Positions 44,077-55,982 of a stretch of 64,000 nt of DNA are shown piece by piece. The notes beneath the pieces are model-generated. The model worked only from the letters and a program-made list of their open reading frames with translations, ran no database searches and was not told the DNA's origin. Positions within the stretch are counted from its first letter, which is position 1. The number at the start of each line of letters is the position of its first letter. This DNA is from Petunia secreta. Taxonomy: Eukaryota > Streptophyta > Magnoliopsida > Solanales > Solanaceae. Made by a program: the position numbers and the translations under genes. The DNA lies in NCBI GenBank assembly GCA_029990175.1, contig JARKIP010000053.1, positions 13,968,001 through 14,032,000 on the forward strand. Direction: 5' to 3'.

Positions 44077-45270
44077 ATGGGTGAAGTTATATTAGGAGTT
44101 ATATATCAAGGTGAATAGGTGGAGCGTTCTAAATATTATGCTTGGGTTCCGAAGGTTAAAGAGTCAAGACACATTCTTGTTCCTAGAGATGTTACGTATG
44201 ATGTTCTACTTAACAAAATCATCGGAAGTTGAGGGATAAGAGACAATCCAAGGGATATTTGCATTACTTACATGCTGACTGTTGCCGCAAATCAAAAGAC
44301 TCATCCCGTTACAATAAGAAATGATGATGATGATGTACGACTTTATATGGCTGATGTTGATCGTAATGGTGCTAGGCCCACCCTAAGGGTGATTATGGTT
44401 TCTACGACGAAGGAATGTGTTGGCTCTAATGACCAAGAAATGTCAAATAGTGGAGGGCATGATTTTAGTCAGCAATTGGATGACTTACATCAAGAAGTAG
44501 AAGAAGACAAAGGAGGAAGAGAGGAGGCGTAGATGTCGATGAAGAAAAAGAAGAAGCAGTAGAAGAAAAATATGCAGAGGAAGATCCTGCCATTTATACC
44601 CCTGTGTTCCAACACAAAGCAGCGAGCCAATATTTCACTTCGTCGATGGCACAGGTTTTGAAAAGGTATGACTTTCGCCAATAAGAAAGAACTGGTCACC
44701 AAATTAAAGATTGCAGCACTTAAACATCGTTTTAATTACAAAGCATTGAAGAGTACTGCAAAGATCTTTAATGCTAGATGTTTAGATGTGAAATGCAAAT
44801 GGTGGTTAAGGGCAATGAGCTGGTTAAGTAATGATAGGTTCTACATTAGCGTTTACAATAATTTGCACACATGCGGTGTCCAACATCATTCCAGTCATAA
44901 TTCACACGCCTCTGCCCAGATAATTGGTGAGTTCATGAAAGGTAAATATTTAATAAGAAAAGGTCCAACCATAAAAGCTGTCAGGGAGTCCCTTAACAAC
45001 GATTTTGGTTGTAAGGCTAGCTACTGGAAGTGTCTTAGGGGCTGTCAATTTGAAAAAGCTTTGACACAGGGAACACATGAGAAAGGTATTGAAATTCTTG
45101 ATGCTTATGCTTATATGGTTAGGAGTAACAATCCAGGAACCAAGACAGATTTGAGGCTTTCTAGCACATGGAAGTTCTTATATTTTTTCTCTCTTATGGA
45201 GCGTGGATCAGGTGATTTAGTTACGTGAGAAAAGTCCTAGCCGTTGACGGTACACACCATCTATATTTAT
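44077..45270 (+). pseudogene. MULE transposase N-terminal half, broken
   Basis: An ATG at 44077, after an acceptor-like CATTGCAG, starts MGEVILGVIYQGE. The frame then has a stop where the family has Trp. It continues WVPKVKESRHILVPRDVTYD and, after another stop, DICITYMLTVAANQ. The frame is shifted over 44533-44667 (acidic DEEKEEAVEEKYAEEDPAIY) and returns as MTFANKKELVTKLKIAALKH, CKWWLRAMSW, HTCGVQHHSSHNSHASAQII and YKC-type residues (ASYWKCLRGCQFEKAL) up to RSNNPGTKTD. This is the MuDR N-terminal and zinc-like region. The catalytic domain is cut just after its first block (KVLAVDGTHH near 45240). No terminal repeats were found. Confidence 0.85.
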
Positions 45271-45718
45271 TTATAATTAAATACATTTATTTATAATTAT
45301 TTATATTTATTTATAATTATTTACAAAATTTCCTATTTTTATACTAATTATTTATATTTATAAGTATTTTAATTAAATACTAGCCAATTTGTTATTTCAC
45401 ATCTACATTTCTACTACATCTAGTCCAAGTCATCATATTTAGTCCATATATACGCTATGAGCTAACTAACAACTTCTAACTTCATTTCAAACTCAAATAA
45501 TGTTTTTATGAACTAACGTTTTAGAATTAAAGTAACAATCACTGAAAATCTTTTTCACATTGATAAAAAGAAATTACTTAATTACATCTTTAATAAATAC
45601 ACTCACGAGAGAAAAATTAGTTTTACGACTAGCCGATACAACAAATAAAGTTTAATGGTAAAGTCTAAAACTGGCGGTTAATTTATTATGAGCATGAATG
45701 TCAAGATATAGTCTCTTA
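45271..45718. other. AT-rich spacer
   Basis: Begins with repeated TTTATTTATAATTA words (from about 45262 to 45330). No gene or other feature recognised. Confidence 0.6.
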
Positions 45719-46024
45719 TGTTATTGAAGCTGAGTGATTAACTGGTAGTTAGTGATAGTTAGTTAGAGTGATTAGCTGGCAATTGGTGGTAGTCAGTTAA
45801 AAGTTGGTTACAACTGTCATTATTGTAACTTAAAGTGTGTAGTTAGATAGAGTAGAAGAGTAGTTAATTATGCATTGTATTGTATATAAATAGCAGTGTA
45901 GAAGATAATGAAAGGTAGTTCATTTTGGTACATAAAATATCTTAGCTCAGATTCTGTCTCTTCTCCACAAACTCCATCTTAGCTTAATCACTAAGCAGGT
46001 TGCCAAAACACATGAATTTCTTCA
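45719..46024 (+). repeat. 5' LTR of Copia H
   Basis: Starts TGTTATTGAAGC and ends TTTCTTCA. It contains a TATA box at 45883-45891 (TATATAAAT). The short LTR is typical of several plant copia lineages. Confidence 0.75.
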
Positions 46025-46036
46025 TGGTATCAGAGC
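46025..46036 (+). promoter_or_regulatory. Primer binding site of Copia H
   Basis: TGGTATCAGAGC immediately after the LTR, complementary to initiator Met tRNA. Confidence 0.9.
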
Positions 46037-46143
46037 AGGAGATGCTTGATCTCGCTCACTACTGAATCACATTATCTGTTTCTTCTTTATTCTCATTGAA
46101 ATCCTCAAAACAAATTATTTTTTAAGCTTTTCAAGCAATAACA

Positions 46144-49100
46144 ATGGCGGGTACCAACAGTAACCCGGTATTTCAGAGAGGGGAGATTGATCATAATCAT
46201 CCACTCTATATACATCCATCTGATACACCTGGGTCAGTACTGATCTCAGTTCAGCTGACAGGCAGTGAAAATTATGGCCTTTGGAGCAGATCTATGTGAA
46301 TTACAATTTTAGGAAAAGGAAAATTAGGGTTCATAGATGGAACTTGCAAAAAGGAGTCATTTGATGAAGCTTTACATGAGCAATGGGAGTGATGTGATGC
46401 GATTGTACACTCATGGCATATGAATTCAGTTGCTAAGGAGTTACTCAATAGTATCACCTATGGCACAAGTGCACACCTTGTCTTGGAAGATTTGTAGGAG
46501 AGATTCATTAAAGTCAATCGTATGAGGATATTCTAGATTCATCATGAAATTACAACCCTAACTCAAGGTACTAAATCTGTTTCATCTTACTATTCAAAGT
46601 TGAAGGAGTTATGGGATGAGTTTGATGTATTAGTTACTCTGCCTAATTGTGGTCATGAAAGATCTAAGGAGTATGTTGAACATCTTCAACAATAGAAGTT
46701 GTTACAGTTTCTCAATGGCCTTAACGAGTCTTATGATCAGGCCAGAAGGCAAATTCTATTAAATTCCACAGAAGTGACAGTTAATCAAGCCTATAATATG
46801 ATAGTTGAGGATGAAACTCAAAAACCTGTTAGTATGAATGTTATGAATGAAAGAAGTGATCCAATTGCTATGAATGCTGGTCGAAATGGGCAATATCAGT
46901 ATCCAGGTGGAAGAGGCAGGAATGATCAGTATAGCAGAGGCACAAACAATTAGTATAACAGGAACAATCAGTCTGGAAGAGATAGAGGAAGAAGATCATT
47001 TCCTCCATGTGACCATTGTGGACTAAAAAATCATGCTAAGCAAAATTGCTACTTCATCAAAGACTTTCCAGATGACTACAATCAGAGAAGGTCTTATGCA
47101 GGAGAGAAACAACCATATGTCAACATGAATAGTGCAGGAAGCACCGATCAATCCTCTATGACAGGAAACTCAGTACAATCTTCATCACAGGCTGATGGTA
47201 AAAGTGATTCAAATGAATCTAAAGGACAATACTTCATTGAAGAACAGTACAATCAGATTCTGAACTTGCTTAACAAGGACTCAGATGATCACTATGTGAA
47301 TATGGCAGGTATTGCTACTTGTTTAATGTCCCATGCTAAGCATAATGAGTGGATACTTGATTCTGGAGCATCTAACCATATCACACCCAACTTAGAATCA
47401 CTGAACCAGCAAAAGAGATTCAATCCATCTAACAATGACAAAATTCATCTTCCTAATGGTGAAAAAGCTAATATTGTGCACATTGGAGAGATAGATATAC
47501 TAGATCAAGGCACACTAAGGAATGTGTTACATGTGCCAGACTTTAAGTTCAGTCTGTTATCAGTATCAAAATTGACTAAGGATCTCTCTTGCTCTGTCAC
47601 TTTTTTCCCAAATTTCTGTGTGCTACAGGACCTTTACAGTGGCAGGGTGAGGGGGATTGATAGAGAAAAGGCTGGCTTGTACATAATGAAGGAAGTTGAA
47701 GGAGGAACAAGAGGCAAAATAAAAGTTTCTGCTGTGTCTAGAAAAAGTGAAGACTACAAGCTCTGGTACAGAGGCTTCGCTATCCATCACTATCAATAAT
47801 GAAGAGTATAGATATGCTGAAAGGTAGCACAAATAGTTCTGCTCATGATGATATTACTATATGTCCTATAGCAAAGTAGACAAGATTACAGTTTCCAGCT
47901 AGTACTTCAAGAAGTAATTTTCCTTTTCAACTTGTACATCTGGACTGCTACCTTTGATAAGAAATCCTACTTTCTCACAACAGTGGATGATTTTACTAGG
48001 TATACTTGGATTTATTTGTTACAACTCAAAAATGAAGTAATAGTTATTTTGAGATCATTCTTTGCCATGGTAAGGAATCAGTTTGGAATCACAATAAAAG
48101 TTGTTAGATCAGATAATGGTACTGAGTTCTTCAATACTCAATGTGCTGAATTATTACAAGAGTTAGGGGTAATTCATCAGAGTAGCTGTGTTTATACTCC
48201 ACAACAAAATGGAGTTGTGGAAAGAAAGCACAGGCATATACTGGATACAGCCAGGGCTTTGAGATTTCAAGCCAAGATACCAATTGCTTACTGGGATATG
48301 TGTGTCAAGGCTGTTGTATATTTGATCAACAGAATGCCCTCTAGTGTTCTAAGAGGAGAGATACCTTATGAGAAGCTGTATAACAAGAAGGTGAACTTAA
48401 GCCATTTAAGAGTCATGGGATGCCTATGTTATGCAACAAACCTATTGAAGAATGAAAAATTTGGAGAAAGGGCCAGAGCATCAATACTTATGGGCTACTC
48501 AGAGACACAGAAAGGATACATACTCATGGAACTGAATAGCAAACAGTTCTTTGTTAGGAGAGATGTATAGTTCAGAGAATCAGTTTTTCCATTTGAGACC
48601 TCTAGTGAAGCAGACAACAGGCTCTTCACAGACATTGAACTTGCCATGGAAGAAGAAGATTTAGATGCAACATTGCAGTCTAAGAAACGTCCAGAGTCTA
48701 GCACAACTATTACTACAGAAGCTGAGGTTGCACATCATTCAGAACATGAAGGGGAATTGCTGCAGAATGAATTGCACAATGAAAATGAAATTAATCATGA
48801 ACTAGAAGTTGGTGAACCAACTGTTGTTCCAACTTATGTTAAGAGAACAGCAAGAGAAAGTAAGGAACCAATCTGGATGAAGGATTATGTAATAAAAGAT
48901 AAAGGGAAGAATAAAAGTAACAGTTGCTCATATCCTATTAGCAACTGTTTGAGCTATGCAAAAACATCTCCTAAGTATCAAAGCTACTTGGCCAAAACTT
49001 CTACTTTGGTAGAACCAAAATGTTTCAAGGAAGCAGTCAAGGATACCAGATGGGTTGAAGCAATGAAGCAGGAAATCAAAGCTTTGAAAGACAACAAAAC

Positions 49101-49281
49101 CTGGAAGCTTGTGGACTTGCTTAAGAGGAAGAACACTGTGGGCTCAAAATGGGTCTACAAAATAAAATACAAAACAGATGGGGAGATAGAGAGATTCAAG
49201 GCCAGGCTTGTGGCAAAAGGATACAGTCAAAGGGAAGGCCTGGACTACCATCCTATTCGCTACCATCCCTCTTCCTACTAA
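46144..49281 (+). pseudogene. Copia H gag-pol, broken and truncated
   Basis: The ATG at 46144 starts MAGTNSNPVFQRGEIDHNHP and a copia Gag follows (LYIHPSDTPGSVLISVQLTG, LGFIDGTCKKE), with several in-frame stops (near 46297, 46394, 46494, 46533). The CCHC zinc knuckle is at 47008-47049 (CDHCGLKNHAKQNC). Protease: WILDSGASNHITPN near 47350. A pair of compensating frameshifts at about 47765-47930 covers the start of integrase. The integrase core shows VRSDNGTEF and YTPQQNGVVERKHRHILDTA. One stop at 48568 precedes the RT start (DNKTWKLVDL, GSKWVYKIKYK, ARLVAKGYSQREGLDY). The YVDD catalytic motif is beyond the truncation, so no polymerase could be made. Confidence 0.88.
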
Positions 49282-50317
49282 ATTGATGAACTCCATAACA
49301 ATTGATTTTCTCCACTCTCAAAGACAACCTGAATATCAATGTTACTCCACCCCTACTTCAACCCCACGACATTCATAGAGCGAGGAAACAAAAATCCAAC
49401 CCATATAAGGGTGTAATTGATCTTTGTTTGTGTTCCATCTGGTTGATTTGAGGCTTAAGGGTGGCTAATTTGAGTCTCAGAAATAAGGATCTTCTTTCGG
49501 AGGTTATGAGTATTATATAAGACGGTGTTTATGTTGTAGAGAAATGGCCCATTTTTCAAAATTGAAGGGCAAATCATCTGGACTAATCTCACAATATAGG
49601 GGAAAAGTTGAGTCTTTTCCCTTGTAAAAACGGTGCCCACGTGTAGGACTTTTGTCACTAATCAAGAAGGATAAATTTTGCCCATTTTTATAATGTCAAG
49701 GTAGTAAATTACCTCAAATATTTATAATGACACTCTTCGAAAAGCGCTTTTTTTTTCTGGACCTTGCTGAACGCGGAACGATGCATAGGCTCCTATTTAT
49801 TTATTTTTATTTACAATGACTAAACAATACCATTTTTCAACGTTCAAAGGCAAATAATGACCTTTACCCTTCTCTTAACGAGCTCGCATTAAGATGGACT
49901 ATAAGTTTGGTATAGAGTTAGAAAAAAATTTACAGACAGTACCTATACATAATCTACAAGTAACATGTATAGATGAAAAAAAAAAAATATTAGTGATACA
50001 CGAAAACAATGATTTCATTTGTACACAATAATCTTTTCAAGTTTAACCTGCTTATTTAGATAATTAAATTGATAAACACGACAGACAAGAAAAAATGGTC
50101 AATTTACAAAGTTGTCCATAAAACACATTCTCAAGATTTTTCTTACCATGTATATCGACTTCTTTTCAAGCCAAGCCAAACCAAATTAAATCAAATGCAC
50201 ATCATTTTTTAAAAGTCTATTTAATTCAATTTCTCAGTTTAAAATTTTAGGTGTTTCTTGAACACTTTTACACTCACGTCAAACTAAGGCTATTAGGCTG
50301 AGTTCCGTTAAATATCA
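49282..50317. other. Intergenic, nothing recognised
   Basis: No repeat end or protein homology seen. The short open frames (for example minus strand 49455-49658) lack recognisable features. The Athila element has inserted at the right edge. Confidence 0.5.
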
Positions 50318-50322
50318 GTACT

Positions 50323-51656
50323 TGTTGCTCCCAACGCACACATAGGTATACGTGGTCGACAAGTAATAAAGTGATAAGTAGAGTATCGTTCCCACAAGGA
50401 CTATTCAGACTGGAATCCTAACAAACAATTTCTTAACAACTATTCAGGGATCTTTTCCAATAGGAAGAATATTATTAACTAAAGAACAATAATTTAAATG
50501 GTGGAAATTCAGTCAAACAATAGGGTAAACTTTGGTTATAAACAATATTAATGGGACGGTCCAGGGTCAGAGCTACGACTAATCCAATTGAGTTTTCCAA
50601 TTGATTCCACTCCTCAAATCCCCGGATTACTAACTAACAGGTTAAATGTACCAGTGAAAACCTTTCGATTCTTCACAGTCTATGCAGGCTACTCCAATCC
50701 CTATATGTCTATGGGTTGAATCACGTGCACGCATTAACGAATTCTGTGATTAGGTAAGCTAGGGTAGCAAGTATATGTCTATCCTACTCACAAATTGGTT
50801 CCCCGATGCCCGGGTTCATAATCTAGCCCTACTCTTTCTTATTGCATTCATAAATCCCCTCTTTCGAGTTCAATCTAAGAACCATAGATAATGCCTAATT
50901 ATCGGGCCCTAATAATTAAACAAGTGAAATCAAGAAAGAATAAATAATCCGTTATGGGATTCAATATGTGGAATTCAATCTTCAAACATCAACCTTCATG
51001 AAACACTCTAACCCTAGAACGAAGGATTTAGCCACGCATACTCATAATCACAAGACAATAATTTGATGAAATAATGATGAAAGGATTAATAGATGAAAGA
51101 ATAGGAATTAAACCGTTGTTCAATGAAGTATGGTGCTCAACAATTGCTCCAAAGTCTGAACTTCTCTCAAAAACTAAGTAAAAGAGTATTTATAGTGTTT
51201 ACAAAAGTCTAGCAATTAGTTACGCCTAAGCCTAGAGAAAATAGGACTTCCAAAAATGCTACATGGGCGCTATAGCTGGCGCCCCGCGCCTCAAAACGCG
51301 CGCAACCAAGCAGAGTGCGTAGAATCTCGCACGCAACGGCTACGCCCCGCGCCGCAAAATGCACCAGAAAGTGGGTGCTATAGGGGGCGCGCCGCGCCTG
51401 GAATCGCGCCAGGCCAATTTCCTGCTTTCGTCGTTCGCAGCTCGCTTCGTTCCGTGCCTTCGTATGCTCGATCCAATCCTCAATCTAAATTCAATCTTTT
51501 CTTGCTCGATTATGCTCTTTAAAGCTTCAATTGCACTTCATAACAACCTACAATCATATGACATAAAATCAGTGCAAAATCACATTCATCAATTAGAAAA
51601 TGTGCGAAGAAAGTATCCAAACGTGAGGAAATATAGGCATAAAATGCCAAACATCA
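50323..51656 (-). repeat. 3' LTR of the Athila derivative
   Basis: 1334 bp; on the minus strand it starts TGATGTTTGGC at 51656 and ends GGGAGCAACA at 50323. The polypurine-like TGTGGGGTGG lies just before its start (51657-51667 on the plus strand as complement). It has a GC-rich stretch at 51265-51415 with CGCGCC and CCCGCGCC words. Confidence 0.88.
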
Positions 51657-53589
51657 CCACCCCACACTTGAACCTTTGCTCGCCCTCGAGCAATCACAAA
51701 TAACTTCCCAACCTAGGTAGAACAGGTCTGTATGACTATGGTTGATACCGACCATTGAACAAATGCATACATGACTACTATGGGTCCAACAAACATGCCA
51801 ACAATATAACAAACTTAAAACATGAGAACAACCACTCCAAGACAACTCAAATGCACAAACTCGACTCATTGCAACCATGCTCCCACAAAGTCACACCTAT
51901 CTGCTCAACCAAAAAGCCACGACTTCACCTATCGCATGCAAACCATGTGCCCTCACCAAACAATGAAGCAAGAGAGTGTCCCCCAAATATCACACACAAC
52001 AATGAATATCAAGAATAGAACGGGGACATTAGCATAGAAAGAACTTACTCACTCTCATGAAAAGCTCACATGTCACACATGATGTACCATAGGCTTGCCC
52101 GTAGTGTAGGACTCCACTAATGTAGGCTCACTCTAGTCGGGATTAACTAGGACTTTAAAAGGGTTGTAATGTAGGCTAAGGGGCTGGTAGGATAAATATG
52201 GGTAATAGTGACTACCTCCCTAAGCACTTTAATACATCACATTCAATTTAAGCCCATATCTCATCAAAGCCACCCAATAAATTTCACACACACCTTTTTC
52301 AACAAGTAGTAATTTTTCTTTTAAGCACAACACTAGCAAGGATGGATATTCATTTCTTTCTTTTTCTTTTTTCAATTTTTTTCTTTTTCTTTTTATTCCT
52401 ATTCAATGCTTTCCAAACCTTTCCAATGCTCCTTCAACTACTTCACAATTTATCAAGTATTTTCCTCATTGGTTCCACTCAAAAACCTCCCGATACTTCA
52501 ACCACCAACTCCACACTAATATAAAATTATCAATTAAAGTGCTTAAGGAGTAAAGGGTCAAAAGAAAGCAATTTAGAACAAGTAGGTAGGCTTGCGGTGT
52601 GGGTGCCAACAAAAGGTCAAAGGGATCACAATAATCAAGTCCAAGGTGTATATAAGGGTAGGCAAATCAAGGTCAAAGGCTTATCCAAGAAGGCCTATAT
52701 CATCTCCCGACAAGAGCAAACCTAGGACTTCGCTTTGCACACACACGGGGCAAGTTCTAGATACCAATATGCAAATATGGAACACAATAGAATATGCCTC
52801 ACAACACACATTGCACACAGTCCACACAAAATGGCTCCATCACAACTCTCAATCAAGCAATTAGGGTGCAACTTGTGAAAAATTAAGCACTAATGCACAA
52901 AGGTTCACAACAAAGTCAAGTGAGTGGACTCAAGCATTTCAAGGGGGTCATTCTATTTTTTCTAGGCATGCATCACAATTTAAACCCAAAAGACACCACA
53001 AATAGCACATGCAATAAGTTCAAGTTTACTGGTATCAAACAAATCAAAGGCACCTAGCATTCTACCTGTTTCTTTCATCTAGGGCCATCTATAACTAACT
53101 GCTCTAATCCTAAAAAGAAAGAAAATAAAAAACTACCCGGTTCAAAGGCCTCCCCGTGGAAAAGAACCGGGGTCATAAGAGAAACCACGGGGTGGATGAC
53201 ATGTACCACTACAAAGCCTATAAAGAAAATCTTTTTGTATTTTTTTCTTAAAAAAAAAACAAAAGAAAAATCCTAATGGTACATGCATCCCTAATCTCAA
53301 AAATAAAGGGGAGTTCCCCCCACACTTAAATCAAGTAGTGTCCTCAGTGCTAAAAAAAAGAAAGTGCAAGTGTAAAGAAAACTTCCCTGAGGGCCAATCG
53401 GTCTAGCCGTTGGCGCTAGCATTCTCCAAGCTTCCGTATAATATGAGGTACTCAGACTTCCCCAACAGGTCATCAATATTAGGCAGGGGTCAAGACACCC
53501 CACACTTAAACTCGACATTACATGAACCTGCAATCCAAAGAATCAACCAAACTAATATACAACCATAAAAATAATAATAAAAATAAATA
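51657..53589 (-). other. Athila 3' non-coding region
   Basis: About 1.9 kb with no supported coding region, rich in CA and CCCCACACTT words. Athila elements normally have a long region between pol and the 3' LTR, sometimes with an envelope-like ORF. I see no such ORF here. Confidence 0.6.
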
Positions 53590-53670
53590 AAAGGAAAGCA
53601 AGAAAATTGGGTTGCCTCCCAAGAAGCGCCTTAGTTAACGTCGTGGCACGACGATACTTTTAGCTCACTT
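53590..53670 (-). other. Athila post-pol landmark
   Basis: The complement reads GTCGTGCCACGACGTTAACT and GCGCTTCTTGGGAGGCAACC, which in Athila elements follows the end of pol. Its position only about 150 bases beyond the protease shows where the polymerase genes have been deleted. GTCGTGCCACGAC is itself a near-perfect inverted repeat. Confidence 0.6.
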
Positions 53671-53816
53671 CCAGCATTTATGTCTTCTCTTCTTACGATA
53701 AACCTTTGCTTTCTTTCTTTCTTTGAGAGAACCCTCTTCAACTTTACATATGATGTGCCATTGCTATCTTGTTCCACATTCTGCTCACACACGCCATTTG
53801 GTTTACTTCCATGTTC

Positions 53817-55858
53817 TTATTTGACACATTCAATCATAGAGCACTCCTCAACCTTAGTTATGTGTTCCTTCTCATTATAAACCTTGAAAGTAACCTTTTC
53901 TCCATGCGCTCTAGCAATCATCTCTCCCAGCTCCATGTCAATAATTGCCTTCGAGGTGACTAAGAATGGTCTCCCCAAAATGACTGGAGCTTCTCGGTCC
54001 TCTTCATAATCCAGGACTACAAAATCAGCAGAGAATGTAAACTTACCAACTTTAAGCAACACATCCTCCAACTTACCATCAGGGTGAGTGAGTGATCCAT
54101 CCGCCATCTTAAGAGTAACTGAAGAGGGCTTGATTGCACCTAGCCCTAACCTTTTGCAAATAGATAGAGGCATGAGATTTATGCTCGCACCCAGATCACA
54201 CAATGCACCAGTGATATTATGCCCTCCAATGGTGCAAGGAATAGTAAACCTCCCAGGATCTTGAAGTTTTGGAGGTAGCTTGCTCAAGATTGTGCTACAC
54301 TCCTCGACTTACTCAACTGTATCTATCTCTTGAGGCTTTTTCTTCTTGACTAAAATCTCTTTTAAGAACTTCACAAAGGATGACATCAATTCAAACACAT
54401 CATTCAAAGGAATGTTAACTTGAAGCTCTTTTAACATACTCACAAATTTTTGATACTGGGACACATCCTTCGATGGTATAAGTCTCTACGGGAATGGTGG
54501 AGGCGGCAGAGGTGCCTCCTTTTTCTCTTCTTTCTTCTTTACCTTCTCCACTTTTTCAACTTTTTCTATTTCATCTCTCTCCTCAGACTTGGCCATCAGC
54601 TCTCCACCTTCAATTAAAGTCACTGCAAGACATAGGTTAGGCCCTTTTCTAACAGTACTCGATCCAGCATCACCAGGGGGTGCTCCATGTTGTCTAGAAT
54701 TTGTAGCGCCCACCAACTGCCCCAACTGGTGCTCCAGGTTCTTTTGAGCATTGACAAGATCTTGTATGGTATGTGCATGGGCTGCAGTGTCAGCTATCAT
54801 TCTCTGCTGGCCTGCCATTATCTGCTTTATCATATCTTCAACTGAATTGCTAACTTGCTGTGGTGGAGCCGGAAGTGGTTGGTAATTATTTGGGGCTCTC
54901 GTATTGCCTTGATAATAAGCATTACCAAACTGATTTTGACCCTGCGGCCTGTTTTTATTACCCACGTAATAAAATGACTCTGGATTAGAGGATCAAACCT
55001 CTCTAGCATGATCTTGACCACAGACCTCACATAAACTCTGGAGTTGTTGCACTAGAGCCACTGGTTGCTGAGTCTGCGGCAAAGCTAGCTTGCTAATTTG
55101 ATTAGAAATAGCATCCATCTTCGCCCTCAGCCCTGAAACTACATCTAACTGAAGTACCCTAGCAGATTTCTGCGTAGTAGCTCTACCATCTCCCTGCCAA
55201 TCAGGATTGCTCTGTGAAAACTTGTCTAGTAATTCATAGATCTGGTCAAAGTTTAAGGCCAGTACTTGGCCTCCAGCAACAGCATCCACCACTATCTTGG
55301 TATGAGCATTCAAACCTTCAACAAAAGTGTGGGCCAACACCTCATTAGACTAGTTGTGGTGCGGGCAATCTCTCAACAATGACTTGAATCTTTCCCAGGC
55401 TGAATACAAGGATTCTCCATCTCTTTGTCTAAAAGACATAATCTCACTCCTTATTCTAGCTGTTTTGGCAGACGGATAGAGTTTAGCCAAAAATTTCTTA
55501 GCTAAAGCATCCCAAGTAGTGATAGACCCAGGCTTTTCAGCCTTTAACCACTTCTTTGTCTGCCCCGATCAATGAAAAGGGGAAGAGTATCAATCGAATA
55601 TAATCAGTTAAGACACCTGCTGGTGTGTATGTGTCACTAATCTCCAAGAAATTCTGGATATGTTGTTGTGGATCCTTGTGCAATAATTCAGCATATTGTC
55701 CAGTCGCATGTAACAATTGTATCATGCCGGACTTAATCTCGAAGTGTCCAGTAATTTCAGGTTTAACTATGCTCGAGGCTACTCCCTCCAGACTGGGAAG
55801 AGCAACATCTCGCACAGCTAAAGCTGGATCTGCTGCCATTCCTACAGGTAAGGGTTAA
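53817..55858 (-). pseudogene. Athila gag and protease, broken
   Basis: Read leftwards from about 55839. MAADPALAVRDVALPSLEGV begins Gag. The Gag core follows (DPQQHIQNFLEISDTYTPAG, IRLILFPFSL, WDALAKKFLAKLYPSAKTAR, MSFRQRDGESLYSAWERFKS, GLNAHTKIVVDAVAGG), with stops near 55539 and 55352. A reduced zinc-knuckle-like CEVCGQDHARE is followed by a stop. Then comes a Gln/Asn/Pro-rich linker with Lys/Glu repeats (54486-54965). Protease follows in 54287-53817: TIGGHNITGALCDLGASINL, MPLSICKRLGLG, and VILGRPFLVTSKAIIDMELG. D-L-G-A rather than D-S/T-G-A is usual for Athila. Translation stops at 53817. Confidence 0.85.
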
Positions 55859-55958
55859 GAGAAACCTAAACCTGAAATAGCACAAGAAACTAAAAATAAA
55901 AATTAAACCTGAATAGAAAATAATAAATCGCCTGAAAAGAAAACAGTCAGTTATTTAG

Positions 55959-55976
55959 TCCCCGGCAACGGCGCCA
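55959..55976 (-). promoter_or_regulatory. Athila primer binding site
   Basis: The complement reads TGGCGCCGTTGCCGGGGA, the tRNA-Asp primer site characteristic of Athila, six bases from the LTR. Confidence 0.9.
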
Positions 55977-55982
55977 AAAACT

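Larger units (their letters stand above)
45719..49250 (+). mobile_element. Copia element H, truncated in reverse transcriptase
   Basis: A 306 bp 5' LTR, primer site, gag, protease, integrase and the first part of RT are in copia order. Homology stops after REGLDY near 49247, and the rest of RT, RNase H and 3' LTR are missing. The break point is followed by unrelated sequence. Gag and pol share one frame apart from a few stops and a pair of compensating shifts, so this copy is less decayed than Copia A. Confidence 0.88.

Noticed and set aside
49455..49658. Possible small host gene between Copia H and Athila
   Set aside because: It is a short frame with no start context, no homology that I recognise and no splice pattern.
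53680..53963. Plus-strand frames over the Athila protease
   Set aside because: They overlap the recognisable minus-strand protease and are its complement.
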